Assembly: GCA_019634795.1 (NCBI GenBank)
Contig: JAHCAR010000001.1
Coordinates: 536,981-600,980 of the forward strand
Source of the DNA: Dokdonella sp.
GTDB lineage: Bacteria > Pseudomonadota > Gammaproteobacteria > Xanthomonadales > Rhodanobacteraceae
Length of the DNA stretch: 64,000 nucleotides
Direction: 5' to 3'
Position numbers and translations under genes: made by a program
The notes under the pieces: generated by a model
Seen by the model: only the letters and a program-made list of their open reading frames with translations
Told to the model about the DNA's origin: nothing
The model's database searches: none
In this document: positions 9,176 to 22,283 of the stretch, in pieces
How positions within the stretch are numbered: position 1 is the stretch's first letter
How the letters are laid out: every line of letters begins with the position of its first letter

Positions 9176-10642
9176 ATGAATGAAGTCATCGGCGCGATCA
9201 ATGACCTGGTCTGGAGCAGGGCGCTGATTGCGTTATGCCTCGGCGCTGGCCTGTATTTTTCGATACGCACGCGTTTCATGCAGGTGCGCTCGATACCCGA
9301 GATGATCCGTTCGATCTTCACCGGCAAGACCTCGCCGTCCGGCGTGTCGTCGTTCCAGGCCCTGACCATGTCGCTGTCCGGCCGGGTCGGCACCGGCAAC
9401 ATCGCCGGGGTCGCCACCGCGATCGCCTTCGGCGGCCCCGGCGCGGTGTTCTGGATGTGGACGGTGGCCTTCTTCGGCGCGTCGACCGCGTTCGTCGAGG
9501 CCACCCTGGCCCAGATCTACAAGGAAAAGGACGATCGCGGCATGTACCGCGGCGGCCCGGCCTACTACATCGAAAAAGGCCTCGGCCTGAAATGGTACGC
9601 ATGGCTGTTCGCGGTGGCGACGATCGTCGCCACCGGCTTCCTGCTGCCCGGCGTGCAGGCCAACAGCATCGGCGCGGCCATGCAGAATGCCTGGGGCATC
9701 GAGCCATGGATCACCGCGGCGGCGGTCGTCTTCGGCCTCGGCTTCATCATTTTCGGTGGGGTCAAGCGCATCGCCCACTTCGCCGAATTCGTCGTGCCGT
9801 TCATGGCCCTGGCCTACATCATCGTCGCCCTGATCATCATGTTCCTCAACATCGAACAGGTGCCGGCCGTGTTCTCGCTGATCCTGAAGAGCGCCTTCGG
9901 CTTGCAGGCCGGGTTCGGCGCGGTCCTCGGCCTGGCCGTGGAATGGGGCGTAAAGCGCGGTGTCTACTCGAATGAGGCAGGCCAGGGCACCGCGCCCCAC
10001 CCCGCCGCGGCTGCCGAGGTCAGTCATCCGGCCAAGCAGGGCTACGTTCAGGCCTTCTCGATCTACATCGACACGATGCTGGTCTGTTCGGCAACGGCCT
10101 TCCTGATCCTCTCGACCGGCATGTACAACGTGCTGAATCCCGACGGTGGCATGCTCGTCGAGAAACTGCCGGGTATGGAGATCGGGCCGGGCTATGCGCA
10201 GGCGGCGGTCGAATCGATGCTGCCCGGCTTCGGCCAGGGCTTCGTCGCGCTGGCCCTGCTGTTCTTCGCCTTCACCACGATCGTCGCCTACTACTACATG
10301 GCCGAGACCAACATCAGCTACATCAACCGCAAGATGCACCGCCCGTGGATCGTCCTGGTCCTGCGCGTCGGCATCCTCGTCATGGTCACGATCGGCACGA
10401 TCAAGACTGCCGGCGCAGCCTGGCAACTCGGCGACATCGGCGCCGGCCTGATGGCCTGGCTCAACATCATCGCGATCCTGATCCTGCAGGGACCGGCATT
10501 TGCGGCCCTGCGCGACTACGAGCGCCAGCGCAAGGCCGGCACCATCGAACCGACCTTCGATCCCGAGGCCCTGGGCATCCGCAATGCCGGCTTCTGGAGC
10601 GACAAGTTGCGCGAGGACGCGAAAGAGGCCGGCACCTCCTGA
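9176..10642 (+). CDS. Sodium:alanine/glycine symporter (AGCS family)
   Basis: Inner-membrane Na+-coupled symporter for alanine or glycine; 488 residues, about ten to eleven helices. Family landmarks include SGRVGTGNIAGVATAIAFGG near residues 62-81 and the conserved EWGVKRGVYSNEAGQGTAPH stretch. The ATG at 9176 follows AGGAG at 9161-9165. An open frame continues upstream but has no family similarity. The 301-base gap before the gene holds a 9-bp hairpin at 9118-9140 in the presumed leader, and otherwise nothing I recognise. Convergent with clpB. Confidence 0.94.
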   Translation: MNEVIGAINDLVWSRALIALCLGAGLYFSIRTRFMQVRSIPEMIRSIFTGKTSPSGVSSFQALTMSLSGRVGTGNIAGVATAIAFGGPGAVFWMWTVAFFGASTAFVEATLAQIYKEKDDRGMYRGGPAYYIEKGLGLKWYAWLFAVATIVATGFLLPGVQANSIGAAMQNAWGIEPWITAAAVVFGLGFIIFGGVKRIAHFAEFVVPFMALAYIIVALIIMFLNIEQVPAVFSLILKSAFGLQAGFGAVLGLAVEWGVKRGVYSNEAGQGTAPHPAAAAEVSHPAKQGYVQAFSIYIDTMLVCSATAFLILSTGMYNVLNPDGGMLVEKLPGMEIGPGYAQAAVESMLPGFGQGFVALALLFFAFTTIVAYYYMAETNISYINRKMHRPWIVLVLRVGILVMVTIGTIKTAGAAWQLGDIGAGLMAWLNIIAILILQGPAFAALRDYERQRKAGTIEPTFDPEALGIRNAGFWSDKLREDAKEAGTS

Positions 10643-10689
10643 GCGCCAGCCGGCAGCCGCCGGGACCTCCGGGTTGCACATTCGAGGAC

Positions 10690-10716
10690 CCCTGCGCGGA
10701 CGACATCCGCGCAGGG
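10690..10716. terminator. Hairpin between convergent symporter and clpB genes
   Basis: CCCTGCGCGGA at 10690-10700 pairs perfectly with 10706-10716 around a 5-base loop. It sits midway between two convergent stops, where a bidirectional terminator is expected. There is no clear T-run on either side, so efficiency is doubtful. Confidence 0.5.
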
Positions 10717-10752
10717 ATCCGGTGCCATGGCCAGACCTGACCGGCGCCGCTC

Positions 10753-13338
<2,586 letters not shown>

Positions 13339-13470
13339 GATTGAATGCCTTCTGGTGAAGTGGCAGCCAGGCCGCCGATGCGCACGAAATGGTGCCCGGG
13401 CGGCGCGGAATCAAGCATCCCGCGCGACGGCAGCGGCGCGCGGCCGGAACGCGGATCGTGCGCGGCGCGC

Positions 13471-15108
13471 TCAGCTCGCCTGGGTGGCGGTTCTCGCGGC
13501 CAGCGTCGCCGCCGGCGACAGGGTGATGCGGAAGCAGGCGCCGCCGCCGGCCACCGGCACGTACTCGAGCGTGGCCTGGCTCGACTCGCACATCTGCCGG
13601 GCCAGGTACAGGCCGAGGCCGGTGCCGTCCTCGCTGGTCGTGTAGAACGGATCGAAGATCTGCGCGGCGACCTTGGCCGGGATGCCCGGACCGCGATCGA
13701 CGACTTCGAGCAGCGGCGGCCCCTTGTCGGTGGCCATGCGCGCCACCAGCACGACGCGCGCCACCGAACCGGGCTCGCGTCCGTAGCGGATCGCATTCTG
13801 GACCAGGTTCCAGATCACCTGCTGCAGATGCTGCGGATCGACCATGGCTTCGATCGTGCGGTTCTGGGTGATCGCGCGCAGGTGGTCCTGGCCGAGGTCG
13901 TTGCTCTGCTTGTACTCCTCGACGAAGGCCAGCGCCCAGGCATTGAGGTCGATGCTCTCGGGTCGCGAGCGCTCGCGCCGCGACAGCTGCAGGATGTTCT
14001 CGATGACTTCGTTGGCGCGCGTGCAGTGGTTGTTGACGATCTCGACGAGGCGCCGGTCTTCCTCGTGCATGTTTTCCGATTCGGCCAGCAGTTGCGCCGA
14101 ATAGCGGATCGCCGCGAGCGGATTGCGGATCTCGTGGGCGATCGACGCGGACAGCCTGCCGAGCGAGGCCAAGGTCATTTCCTCGGCGCGCCTCGAGAGC
14201 AGCGAGGTGTCGTCGAGGAAGATCAGGATGTGTGTGTCGTCATTCGGCGACATGCGCGAGAAGCGCGGGATCACCTCGGGCACGTCGGCGGCCAGGGCGA
14301 CCGGGTTCTGGTCGATGCGGCCGGAGTGGCGCCAGTGGTAGAGACGCCGCGACAGTTCGGGCGCGACCTGGCCGAGATCGCGCTGGTTCGGCGAGGGATT
14401 GCCGATCAGGTGCCAGGCCGACTCGTTGATGCGCAGGATATGGTTGGCATCGTCGACCAGCAGGACACCGGTCTTCATGCGCCGAATGATCAGGTCGTTG
14501 ACCTGCTCGAGATTGAGCAGGTCGACGCCCCGCTGCTCGGCCAGCGCCTCGGTCTCGCGCATCTGCCGTCCGAGGTGGGCACAGAGCGCGGCCACGGCGA
14601 TATAGGCGAGGCCGAACAGGGTCGCTTCGAGGATGCTGCGATCGACCGTTGCGGCGGTGAAGTAGGAAAACAGCGGCGGCGCCATGACCCCGATCGCGGC
14701 CAGTGCCGCCAGCAGCAGCGACTGGCGAAACGGCAGCAGCAGCGCGCCGACGCCGACGTTGACCATCAGCATCATCGGGATCGAGCTGTGCCCGCCACTG
14801 ATCGAAAACAGGACCAGAGCGGCGGCCAGGGTGTCGAGGGTCAGGGCCAGGCCGATGCTGGCGCTGAGCCGTCGCCGCATGCGGTCGGTGGAAATCAGCA
14901 GGATGATGGCGACCGCGCAGTAGATCAGGGTCACCGAGCGGCCGAGGTCGGCGTGGCTGATGCGGATCCAGTCGACGGCGAGGGTGCTGAAAACCAGGCC
15001 CAGATAGACGACAGCCTCGAGCAGGCGGTACAGATTGAAGAAATAGAGTTCGCGCCGGGTGATGTCACCGGCCGCGTCCTCGGATCGCCGCGCCTGCCGC
15101 TCTGCCAA
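13471..15108 (-). CDS. pilS: PilS, membrane sensor histidine kinase of type IV pilus control
   Basis: Predicted partner of PilR in sigma-54-dependent control of pilin expression. It has 545 residues: about six hydrophobic segments in residues 25-180, a PAS-like region (about 200-300), then HisKA with H-box [10 protein letters not shown] (His325), N-box [11 protein letters not shown] (Asn438), DRGPGIP (471-477) and GTGLGL (495-500). The start is probably the TTG at 15108: it sits 8 bases after a strong GGAGG, and the sequence beyond it on the same frame looks noncoding. The gene is divergent from sucC, as in Xanthomonas. pilR, normally adjacent, is 11.5 kb away at 26632. Confidence 0.85.
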   Translation of the reverse strand: MAERQARRSEDAAGDITRRELYFFNLYRLLEAVVYLGLVFSTLAVDWIRISHADLGRSVTLIYCAVAIILLISTDRMRRRLSASIGLALTLDTLAAALVLFSISGGHSSIPMMLMVNVGVGALLLPFRQSLLLAALAAIGVMAPPLFSYFTAATVDRSILEATLFGLAYIAVAALCAHLGRQMRETEALAEQRGVDLLNLEQVNDLIIRRMKTGVLLVDDANHILRINESAWHLIGNPSPNQRDLGQVAPELSRRLYHWRHSGRIDQNPVALAADVPEVIPRFSRMSPNDDTHILIFLDDTSLLSRRAEEMTLASLGRLSASIAHEIRNPLAAIRYSAQLLAESENMHEEDRRLVEIVNNHCTRANEVIENILQLSRRERSRPESIDLNAWALAFVEEYKQSNDLGQDHLRAITQNRTIEAMVDPQHLQQVIWNLVQNAIRYGREPGSVARVVLVARMATDKGPPLLEVVDRGPGIPAKVAAQIFDPFYTTSEDGTGLGLYLARQMCESSQATLEYVPVAGGGACFRITLSPAATLAARTATQAS

Positions 15109-15343
15109 GATTTGTCCTCCAGTGCTGCCGAAGTATAGGTGCGCCGGCGGCAATGCTACAGCCTGTGCCGACCCTTGCCTGCCCACATTTGACCGAAAGT
15201 GACATCTCGACCCGGGCGAACCACGCCGGGAGGCGACGTCGGCGATGCCGCGGCTGGCGCGATCAGGGGTTTGCGGACGAGACCGCAGCCACCTGACGCC
15301 GGCAGCGCCGGGCGCGTCGGAGCCGCCCCGCACCCCCGACGTT

Positions 15344-15372
15344 TTGCAATCGCCCCGGGCTTTGCCCAAAAT
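15344..15372 (+). promoter_or_regulatory. Possible sigma-70 promoter of sucCD
   Basis: TTGCAA (15344-15349) and CAAAAT (15367-15372) are spaced 17 bases apart, each 4 of 6 to consensus, about 125 bases before the sucC start. It lies in the 388-base pilS-sucC divergent gap (15109-15496), which otherwise shows no gene. The match is weak, and other promoters in the gap are possible. Confidence 0.3.
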
Positions 15373-15496
15373 ACGCGGCCATCCTGCGGGTCGACCCGGT
15401 TTCCCGGCGTCGGCGCTCTCCTCCTCCGCTCAACGGCTTGCGGCCTTGCCCGCCGGGCAATGTTGCATCCCGCGTCTTTCCCATGAAGGTGCCTGC

Positions 15497-16663
15497 ATGA
15501 ATTTCCACGAATACCAAGCCAAGGAACTGTTCGCCGAGTACGGCATCCCGGTACCGCCGGGCAAGGTCGCCGCGTCTCCGGAGCAGGCCGTCGATGCGGC
15601 CAAGGCGCTCGGCGGCTCGCAATGGATGGTCAAGGCGCAGATCCACGCCGGCGGCCGCGGCAAGGCCGGCGGCGTGAAGTTCTGCAAGTCGACCGACGAG
15701 GTCAAGGCGGCTGCAGCCGGCATGCTCGGACGCGACATGGAGACCTACCAGTCCGGCGGGCGTGCATTGCCGGTCAACCTGGTTCTGGTCACCGATGCCA
15801 CCGACATCGCCAAGGAGCTGTACCTGTCGATCCTGGTCGACCGCGACAGCAAGGCCGTATCGTTCATCGCCTCCGCCCAGGGCGGCGTCGACATCGAGCA
15901 GGTCGCCCGCGAAACGCCTGAAGACATCCACACGATCGAGGTCAACTTCGTCGAGGGCCTGCAGCCCTACCAGTGCCGCAAGCTCGCCTTCGACATGGGC
16001 CTCGACGGCAAGCAGGCCAGCCAGCTGACCAAGATCATGCTCGGCCTTTACAAGCTGTTCAACGAGAAGGACCTGGCCCTGGTCGAGCTCAATCCGCTGG
16101 CGATCCTCGAATCGGGCGTGCTGATGGCCCTCGACGGCAAGGTCAATTCCGACGACAACGCCGAATTCCGCCACCCGAAGCTGGTCGCCATGCGCGATCT
16201 GACCCAGGAAGACGCGGCCGAGGCCGCGGCGGTCCAGCACAACCTCAACTACGTGACCATGGACGGCAACATTGGCTGCATGGTCAATGGCGCCGGCCTG
16301 GCCATGGCCACGATGGACGTGATCAAGCTCGCCGGTGGCGAACCGGCCAACTTCCTCGATGTCGGCGGCGGCGCGACCAAGGAACGCGTGACCGAGGCAT
16401 TCAAGCTGATCCTGCGCTCGGACAAGGTGCAGGCGATCCTGGTCAACATCTTCGGCGGCATCGTGCGCTGCGACCTGATCGCCGAGGGCATCATCGCTGC
16501 GGTCAAGGAAGTCGGCCTGAAGATCCCGGTCATCGTCCGCCTGCAGGGCACCAATGTCGAAAAGGGCCGCGAGCTGCTGGCCAACTCCGGCCTTGCGATC
16601 ACCCCCGCCGACGATCTCAACGACGCCGCCCAGAAGGCGGTCTCGTCGGTCAAGGCCGCCTGA
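15497..16663 (+). CDS. sucC: SucC, succinyl-CoA synthetase beta subunit
   Basis: ADP-forming succinate-CoA ligase beta chain, which carries the nucleotide site and catalyses the substrate-level phosphorylation step of the TCA cycle with SucD. The 388 residues match E. coli length exactly. It starts [20 protein letters not shown] and has the ATP-grasp region ([16 protein letters not shown]) and the C-terminal ligase-CoA domain ([30 protein letters not shown]). The ATG at 15497 is 12 bases after an AAGG. sucD follows after 113 bases that contain a GTAG palindrome. Confidence 0.98.
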   Translation: MNFHEYQAKELFAEYGIPVPPGKVAASPEQAVDAAKALGGSQWMVKAQIHAGGRGKAGGVKFCKSTDEVKAAAAGMLGRDMETYQSGGRALPVNLVLVTDATDIAKELYLSILVDRDSKAVSFIASAQGGVDIEQVARETPEDIHTIEVNFVEGLQPYQCRKLAFDMGLDGKQASQLTKIMLGLYKLFNEKDLALVELNPLAILESGVLMALDGKVNSDDNAEFRHPKLVAMRDLTQEDAAEAAAVQHNLNYVTMDGNIGCMVNGAGLAMATMDVIKLAGGEPANFLDVGGGATKERVTEAFKLILRSDKVQAILVNIFGGIVRCDLIAEGIIAAVKEVGLKIPVIVRLQGTNVEKGRELLANSGLAITPADDLNDAAQKAVSSVKAA

Positions 16664-16676
16664 TCAATAAGACACT

Positions 16677-16703
16677 GTAGGAAGCGGCTTCAGCCGCGAT
16701 GCT
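16677..16703 (+). repeat. GTAG-type REP element inside the sucC-sucD gap
   Basis: GTAGGAAGCGGCTTCAGCCG and the following bases form the GTAG-headed palindrome that recurs, in longer paired form, at 28.1-28.8 kb and 49.6-50.0 kb. It matches the description of GTAG/SMAG repeats of Stenotrophomonas. Here it lies 14 bases past the sucC stop, within the presumed operon, and could form a hairpin in the mRNA. Confidence 0.8.
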
Positions 16704-16776
16704 TCTGTCCTGGATCCCCAACGAAGCGCATCGCCGAAGCCGTTCCCGAACGAACAGAATTTTCGAGGATCGATCC

Positions 16777-17649
<873 letters not shown>

Positions 17650-17674
17650 GCCGTGCCGATCGGCTAGTGAAAAG

Positions 17675-17698
17675 GGCCGCCGGAGCGCTCCGGCGGCC
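17675..17698 (+). terminator. Palindromic terminator after sucD
   Basis: A perfect 24-base palindrome (GGCCGCCGGAGC and its mirror) begins 26 bases past the sucD stop and is followed by TTCTGTCTGG. The T content is poor, but position and stability support termination. Confidence 0.65.
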
Positions 17699-17742
17699 TT
17701 CTGTCTGGTTCCTGATCAGCCCTGACCTTCAGCCACCGACAA

Positions 17743-18115
17743 CCGTTCGTGCTGAGCGTGGCTTGCGCCAGCAAGCGAAGATATCCGTTCGTGCTGAGCG
17801 TGGCTTGCGCCAGCAAGCGAAGATATCCGTTCGTGCTGAGCGTAGCTTGCGCCAGCAAGCGAAGTCGAAGCACCGACTCGCGCGACCCTTCGACTCCGGC
17901 CCTGCGGGCCTACGCTCAGGGCGAACGGTGTTAGACGGGCTGAGCGTTGAGGTCATCGGGAATCCGTGTGGATCCAAGGTCCTCATGGGCCCTGATGCTC
18001 AGCCACCGACAACCGTTCGTGCTGAGGGTGCCTTGCGCCAGCAGGCGAAGTCGAAGCACCAACCAGGGCACCCTTCGACTCCGGCCCTATGGGCCTGCGC
18101 TCAGGGCGAACGGTC
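17743..18115. repeat. Two copies of a CCGTTCGTGCTGAG inverted-repeat element, one with a triplicated 42-bp arm
   Basis: Copy 1 (17743-17930): a 42-bp unit starting CCGTTCGTGCTGAGCGTGGC occurs three times head to tail (17743, 17785, 17827), followed by an opposing arm with CTTCGACTCCGGCCCTGC and ending GCTCAGGGCGAACGG. Copy 2 (18013-18113) has a single left arm and the same right arm. Left and right arms are complementary, so each copy can fold as a long hairpin. Related sequence (CGTTCGTCCTGAGCGTAGCG) is seen near 52250. It fills most of the 635-base sucD-kinase gap, and no gene is supported here. Confidence 0.9.
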
Positions 18116-18284
18116 ATCGATGGGCTGAGCCTTGAGGCGAACCAGGCTGGTTTTTTGCCCGTAACCGGCCGACTTGTGTGATCGGGGTCGCCTGCAACCT
18201 GCGCGCGCATGAACGCTTGCGTTAGGCTTCATGCGCCACCCCGCGTGGACAGACCCTCCGTATCGAACGTCCGGGCCAGGCTCG

Positions 18285-20474
18285 ATGCCAGCAAACGACC
18301 AAACCGATCGTCCCGAAAGCGTCGATGCGCGCAGCGACCTGCCGCGCATCGCCGGCTACCGCCTCGTGCGCCGGCTCGGGCTCGGCGGCATGGCGACGGT
18401 CTATCTGGCCGTGCAGGAATCGCTCGACCGCGAGGTGGCGATCAAGGTCATGCGCCCGGCGCGCCAGCTCGATGAGGAGCAGACGATCCGCTTCGAACAC
18501 GAGGCGCGCATCATCGCCAAGCTCGAACACCCCGGCATCGTCGTCATCCATGAGGTCGGCAGGACGCAGGAGGGCGACCTCTACTACGTCATGCCCTACC
18601 TGGCCAAGGGCGACCTCAGCGTGCGCGACTATCGCGACGACGAACCGGGCCTGATCGCCCTGCTGCGCGCCCTGCTCGATGCCCTCGGCTACGCCCATGC
18701 CCGCGGCATCGTGCACCGCGACGTCAAGCCCGAAAACGTCCTGTTCGACAACGCGGACCGGCCGCAGCTGGCCGATTTCGGCATCGCCCTGGCCCAGCGC
18801 GAAGTCAACTCGCGGATCACCGGCGACGGCCTGGTCATCGGCACCAGCGCGCAGATGAGTCCGGAACAGGCGCGCGCGGACCCGGTCGACGACCGCTCTG
18901 ACCTGTACAGCCTCGGCATCCTCACCTACGAGTTGCTGACCGGTCACCTGCCCTACCAGTCCGCCGATTCACTGTCGCTGGCGCTGATGCACGCGCAGGA
19001 TCCGATCCCGAAGCTGCCCGAGGACAAGGCGCACTGGCAGGCTTTCATCAATCGGGCCATGGCCAAGCGCCCCGAGGATCGCTTCCGCAATGCCCAGGCC
19101 ATGCAGCGCGCGCTCGATCCGATCGAGCGGCACGTGCGCCATGCGGCCGGTTTGCTCGGCCGCTTGCGCCAGGCACTGAACAAGCGACCCTCGGTGCTGG
19201 TCGCGATCGGCGCCCTGGTCGCGGTGGCGATCGTTGCCAGCGTGCTGCCGCTGGTGGCCGGCATGCGCGGGCACTCCTCCGCGGCACCGGCAGCGCCCGC
19301 CGCCGGGGTGCCGGAGCTTGCCGCCCAGCTCGCCGATGCGCAGGCCTTGCTGGCCAACGGGGCCATGCTGCAGCCGCCCGGAGCCAACGCCGCCGAGCGC
19401 TTCCTCGCCGTGCTTGCGGTCGACCCGGACAGCGCCCTGGCCCGGAACGGCCTCGAAGCCGTCCTCGCCGCGGCGACCGACCCGATCGTCGAGGCCGCCA
19501 ATGCCGACCGCTACGACGAGGTCCGTGCAAGCGCAGCCAAGGCAAGAACTGTAGCCGGGAAGGCCGGACTCGGCGATTCGCCTGCCTGGCAGGCCCTGCG
19601 CGATCGCAGCGTCGAGGCACTCGCCGGGCGTGCCCGTACGCACCTGGCCAGCGCCGATCGCGAACAGGCCGGGCAAGCGATCACCCTGATGCGCGAACTC
19701 GGCGCCGCCGATGCGCTGCTGCAGCCGCTCGATACCGAATTGCGCGGCATGCCGCAGCCCGGCGTCGTCATCAGCGACCCGGGTGGCCCGCCGCTGCTGC
19801 TGGTACCGGCGCGTTACCAGGGTTCGGTGCTGGCGGCGGCAGTGCTGATGATGCGCAACGAAGTCAGCCGCGACGAATATGCGGCATTCGCCGCGGCCAG
19901 CGGGCGACCGGCCAGCCGCTGCCGCAACAGTCTGTCGCCGCTGCGCCTGTTCGACCGGCGCGACTGGAAGGATCCGGGCTTCCGCCAGTCCGGCAGCGAC
20001 CCGGTCGTATGCGTCAGCTTCGACGACGCGCGCGCCTACGCGCGCTGGCTCGGCCGGCGTACCGGCAGGAAATACCGCCTGCCGACCAATGCCGAGTGGC
20101 TGCAGGCGGAGCGCTCGGCGGCGCGCAAGGCATCGGCCTGCGTGCTCGGTAATGTGCGCGACAGCAGCGCCAAGGGCATCGACCTGCACCACGAGTGCAA
20201 CGACGGCTTCGCCAACACCGCGCCGGCCGGGCGTTTCCGGCCGAGCGCACTGGGCCTGCACGACCTGCTCGGCAATGTTTCGGAATGGTCGGCCGAGTGC
20301 GGCACGGCCAGCAACGCCCTGGCCCGTTCATTCGAGAGCGACACCTGCCCACGCCGCGCTGTGCTCGGACTTTCCTGGCAGGGCGGACCCGACGTCGACG
20401 CATGGAGCGTGCGCATGTTGCCCTCCGACCGTGGCTACGACGACGTCGGATTCCGCCTCGTCCGCGACCTGTAG
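18285..20474 (+). CDS. Membrane Ser/Thr protein kinase fused to a formylglycine-generating-enzyme-like domain
   Basis: Predicted one-pass membrane protein of 729 residues. The N-terminal Hanks kinase is complete: glycine loop GLGGMATVY (32-40), Lys54 in VAIK, HRDVKPEN (144-151, catalytic Asp146), DFG (164-166) and SPEQA. A single membrane helix spans about 303-326. The outer part has a helical region (about 340-510), then a SUMF1/FGE-sulfatase-type domain (YAAFAAASGRPASRC, YARWLGRRTGRKYRLPTNAEWLQAE, LGLHDLLGNVSEWSAE, GFRLVRDL at the end). This architecture is known in bacteria, where the extracellular FGE-like domain is thought to sense or bind. Substrate unknown. The start was set at MPANDQTDR, because the upstream frame is Pro/Arg-rich. 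Confidence 0.88.
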   Translation: MPANDQTDRPESVDARSDLPRIAGYRLVRRLGLGGMATVYLAVQESLDREVAIKVMRPARQLDEEQTIRFEHEARIIAKLEHPGIVVIHEVGRTQEGDLYYVMPYLAKGDLSVRDYRDDEPGLIALLRALLDALGYAHARGIVHRDVKPENVLFDNADRPQLADFGIALAQREVNSRITGDGLVIGTSAQMSPEQARADPVDDRSDLYSLGILTYELLTGHLPYQSADSLSLALMHAQDPIPKLPEDKAHWQAFINRAMAKRPEDRFRNAQAMQRALDPIERHVRHAAGLLGRLRQALNKRPSVLVAIGALVAVAIVASVLPLVAGMRGHSSAAPAAPAAGVPELAAQLADAQALLANGAMLQPPGANAAERFLAVLAVDPDSALARNGLEAVLAAATDPIVEAANADRYDEVRASAAKARTVAGKAGLGDSPAWQALRDRSVEALAGRARTHLASADREQAGQAITLMRELGAADALLQPLDTELRGMPQPGVVISDPGGPPLLLVPARYQGSVLAAAVLMMRNEVSRDEYAAFAAASGRPASRCRNSLSPLRLFDRRDWKDPGFRQSGSDPVVCVSFDDARAYARWLGRRTGRKYRLPTNAEWLQAERSAARKASACVLGNVRDSSAKGIDLHHECNDGFANTAPAGRFRPSALGLHDLLGNVSEWSAECGTASNALARSFESDTCPRRAVLGLSWQGGPDVDAWSVRMLPSDRGYDDVGFRLVRDL

Positions 20475-20582
20475 CCCACCCTGCGCGTGGCATAATCGCA
20501 GGCACGCCGTAGCGCCCGTTTGTGAACCGCTTGAGCGGTCGCAATCGCGCCGACTCCTTCCTGAACCGACGACGATCCCCTC

Positions 20583-22226
20583 ATGCCGACACTGCGCGTC
20601 GCACTGGCCCAGTTCGATTTCCCGGTAGGTGCGGTAACCCGGAATGCCGAGCGCATCAAGGCCCTGGCGGCCGAGGCGCGCGATCGTCACCAGGCCGACC
20701 TGATCGTCTTTCCGGAGCTGGCCCTGAGTGGCTACCCGCCGGAAGACCTGCTGCTGCGGCCGAGCTTTCTCGCCGAATGCGAAGCAGCGCTGCTGCGCCT
20801 GGCCGCCGAGATCGAGGGCATCGTCGCCATCGTCGGCTGGCCGCAATCGGCCGGATCGATCGTCTACAACGCGGCCAGCGTGCTTCGCGACGGCGGCGTG
20901 GAAAAGACCTACCGCAAGCGCGAACTGCCGAACTATGCGGTCTTCGACGAACGCCGCTACTTCGAGGTCGATCCGGACGGCGGCTCCTGCGTTTTCGAGG
21001 TGGCCGGAGTCAAGGTCGGCATTGTCATCTGCGAGGATCTCTGGTTCGCCGAACCGCTGGCCGATACCGCCGCGCACGGCGCCGAACTGGTCGTCGTGCC
21101 GAACGCCTCGCCCTTCGATCACGGCAAGCTGGCCCGGCGCGATGCGCTGCTCGAGACCCGCGCCGCCGAGTCGGGCGTGGCCCTGGCCTACCTCAACGTG
21201 GTCGGCGGGCAGGACTCGGTGGTCTACGACGGCGCCTCGGTACTGGCGGATGGCAACGGCACCATCCATGCCGCCGCGCGCGCCTTCGAGGATCACCTGC
21301 TGATCGCCGATTTCGACGCGGCGACGCGATCCTTCGGCTTCTGCAACTGGCCCGAAGAAACAGATGAGTGCCGCGAAAGCCTGGCCTGGCGCGGCATCGT
21401 GCGGGCAACCCGCGACTACTGCGCGAAAAATCGCTTCGACAAGGTCTGGGTCGGCCTGTCCGGCGGCATCGATTCGGCCCTGGTGCTGGCCATCGCGGTC
21501 GACGCAGTCGGTGCCGGCAACGTGACCGCGGTGCGCCTGCCCTCGCGCTATACCTCAGGGCAAAGCAACGATCTTGCCCAGGTGCAAGCCGAGCAGCTTG
21601 GCGTGCGCATCGAAACGGTACCGATCGCAGCCCCCTTCGAAGGGTTTCTCGAGGCGCTCGGGCCGCTGTTCGCCGGCCTGGCCGCCGACACCGCCGAGGA
21701 GAACCTGCAATCGCGCTGTCGCGGCGTGATCCTGATGGCCCTGGCCAACAAGCTCGGTGGCCTGCTCCTGACCACCGGCAACAAGAGCGAGTACGCGGTC
21801 GGTTACGCCACCATCTACGGCGACATGTGCGGCGGCTATGCGCCGATCAAGGATTTGTACAAGACCGAGGTCTTCGATCTGGCGCGCTGGCGCAATGCGC
21901 AGCAGTCCGGCCGCAAGCCGGCCTGGATGGTGCCGCAGGCAGTGATCGACCGCGCGCCCTCGGCCGAACTGCGCGAAAACCAGACCGACCAGGATTCATT
22001 GCCGCCCTACGAAACACTCGATGCGATCCTCGCCCGCTACGTCGATGAAGAGCAGTCGCGCGAGGATATCGTCGCCGCCGGCTTCGATGCCGAGACGGTG
22101 CGCAAGGTCGTCCACCTGGTCCGCATCAGCGAATGGAAGCGCCAGCAGGCCGCACCGGGGCCCAAGGTCTCGCGTCGCGCGTTCGGTCGCGAACGGCGCT
22201 ATCCGATCACGTCGGGCTGGGATTGA
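20583..22226 (+). CDS. nadE: NadE, glutamine-dependent NAD+ synthetase
   Basis: Last step of NAD synthesis: amidation of deamido-NAD with ammonia channelled from glutamine. 547 residues, two domains. The N-terminal nitrilase-type glutaminase shows the triad E45 (VFPELALSGYPPED), K112 (KTYRKRELPNYAVFDE) and C150 (VICEDLW). The C-terminal NAD synthase has the PP-loop GLSGGIDSALVLAIAVDAVG and TTGNKSEYAVGYATIYGDM. The ATG at 20583 directly precedes the conserved LRVALAQFDFPVG. The gene stands alone between the kinase gene and a MITE-like element. Confidence 0.97.
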   Translation: MPTLRVALAQFDFPVGAVTRNAERIKALAAEARDRHQADLIVFPELALSGYPPEDLLLRPSFLAECEAALLRLAAEIEGIVAIVGWPQSAGSIVYNAASVLRDGGVEKTYRKRELPNYAVFDERRYFEVDPDGGSCVFEVAGVKVGIVICEDLWFAEPLADTAAHGAELVVVPNASPFDHGKLARRDALLETRAAESGVALAYLNVVGGQDSVVYDGASVLADGNGTIHAAARAFEDHLLIADFDAATRSFGFCNWPEETDECRESLAWRGIVRATRDYCAKNRFDKVWVGLSGGIDSALVLAIAVDAVGAGNVTAVRLPSRYTSGQSNDLAQVQAEQLGVRIETVPIAAPFEGFLEALGPLFAGLAADTAEENLQSRCRGVILMALANKLGGLLLTTGNKSEYAVGYATIYGDMCGGYAPIKDLYKTEVFDLARWRNAQQSGRKPAWMVPQAVIDRAPSAELRENQTDQDSLPPYETLDAILARYVDEEQSREDIVAAGFDAETVRKVVHLVRISEWKRQQAAPGPKVSRRAFGRERRYPITSGWD

Positions 22227-22283
22227 AGGCGGGCGTTCGCGGCGCAGAGCGACAGGCCGCGCTGGCAGTCGCCGCGACGACTG

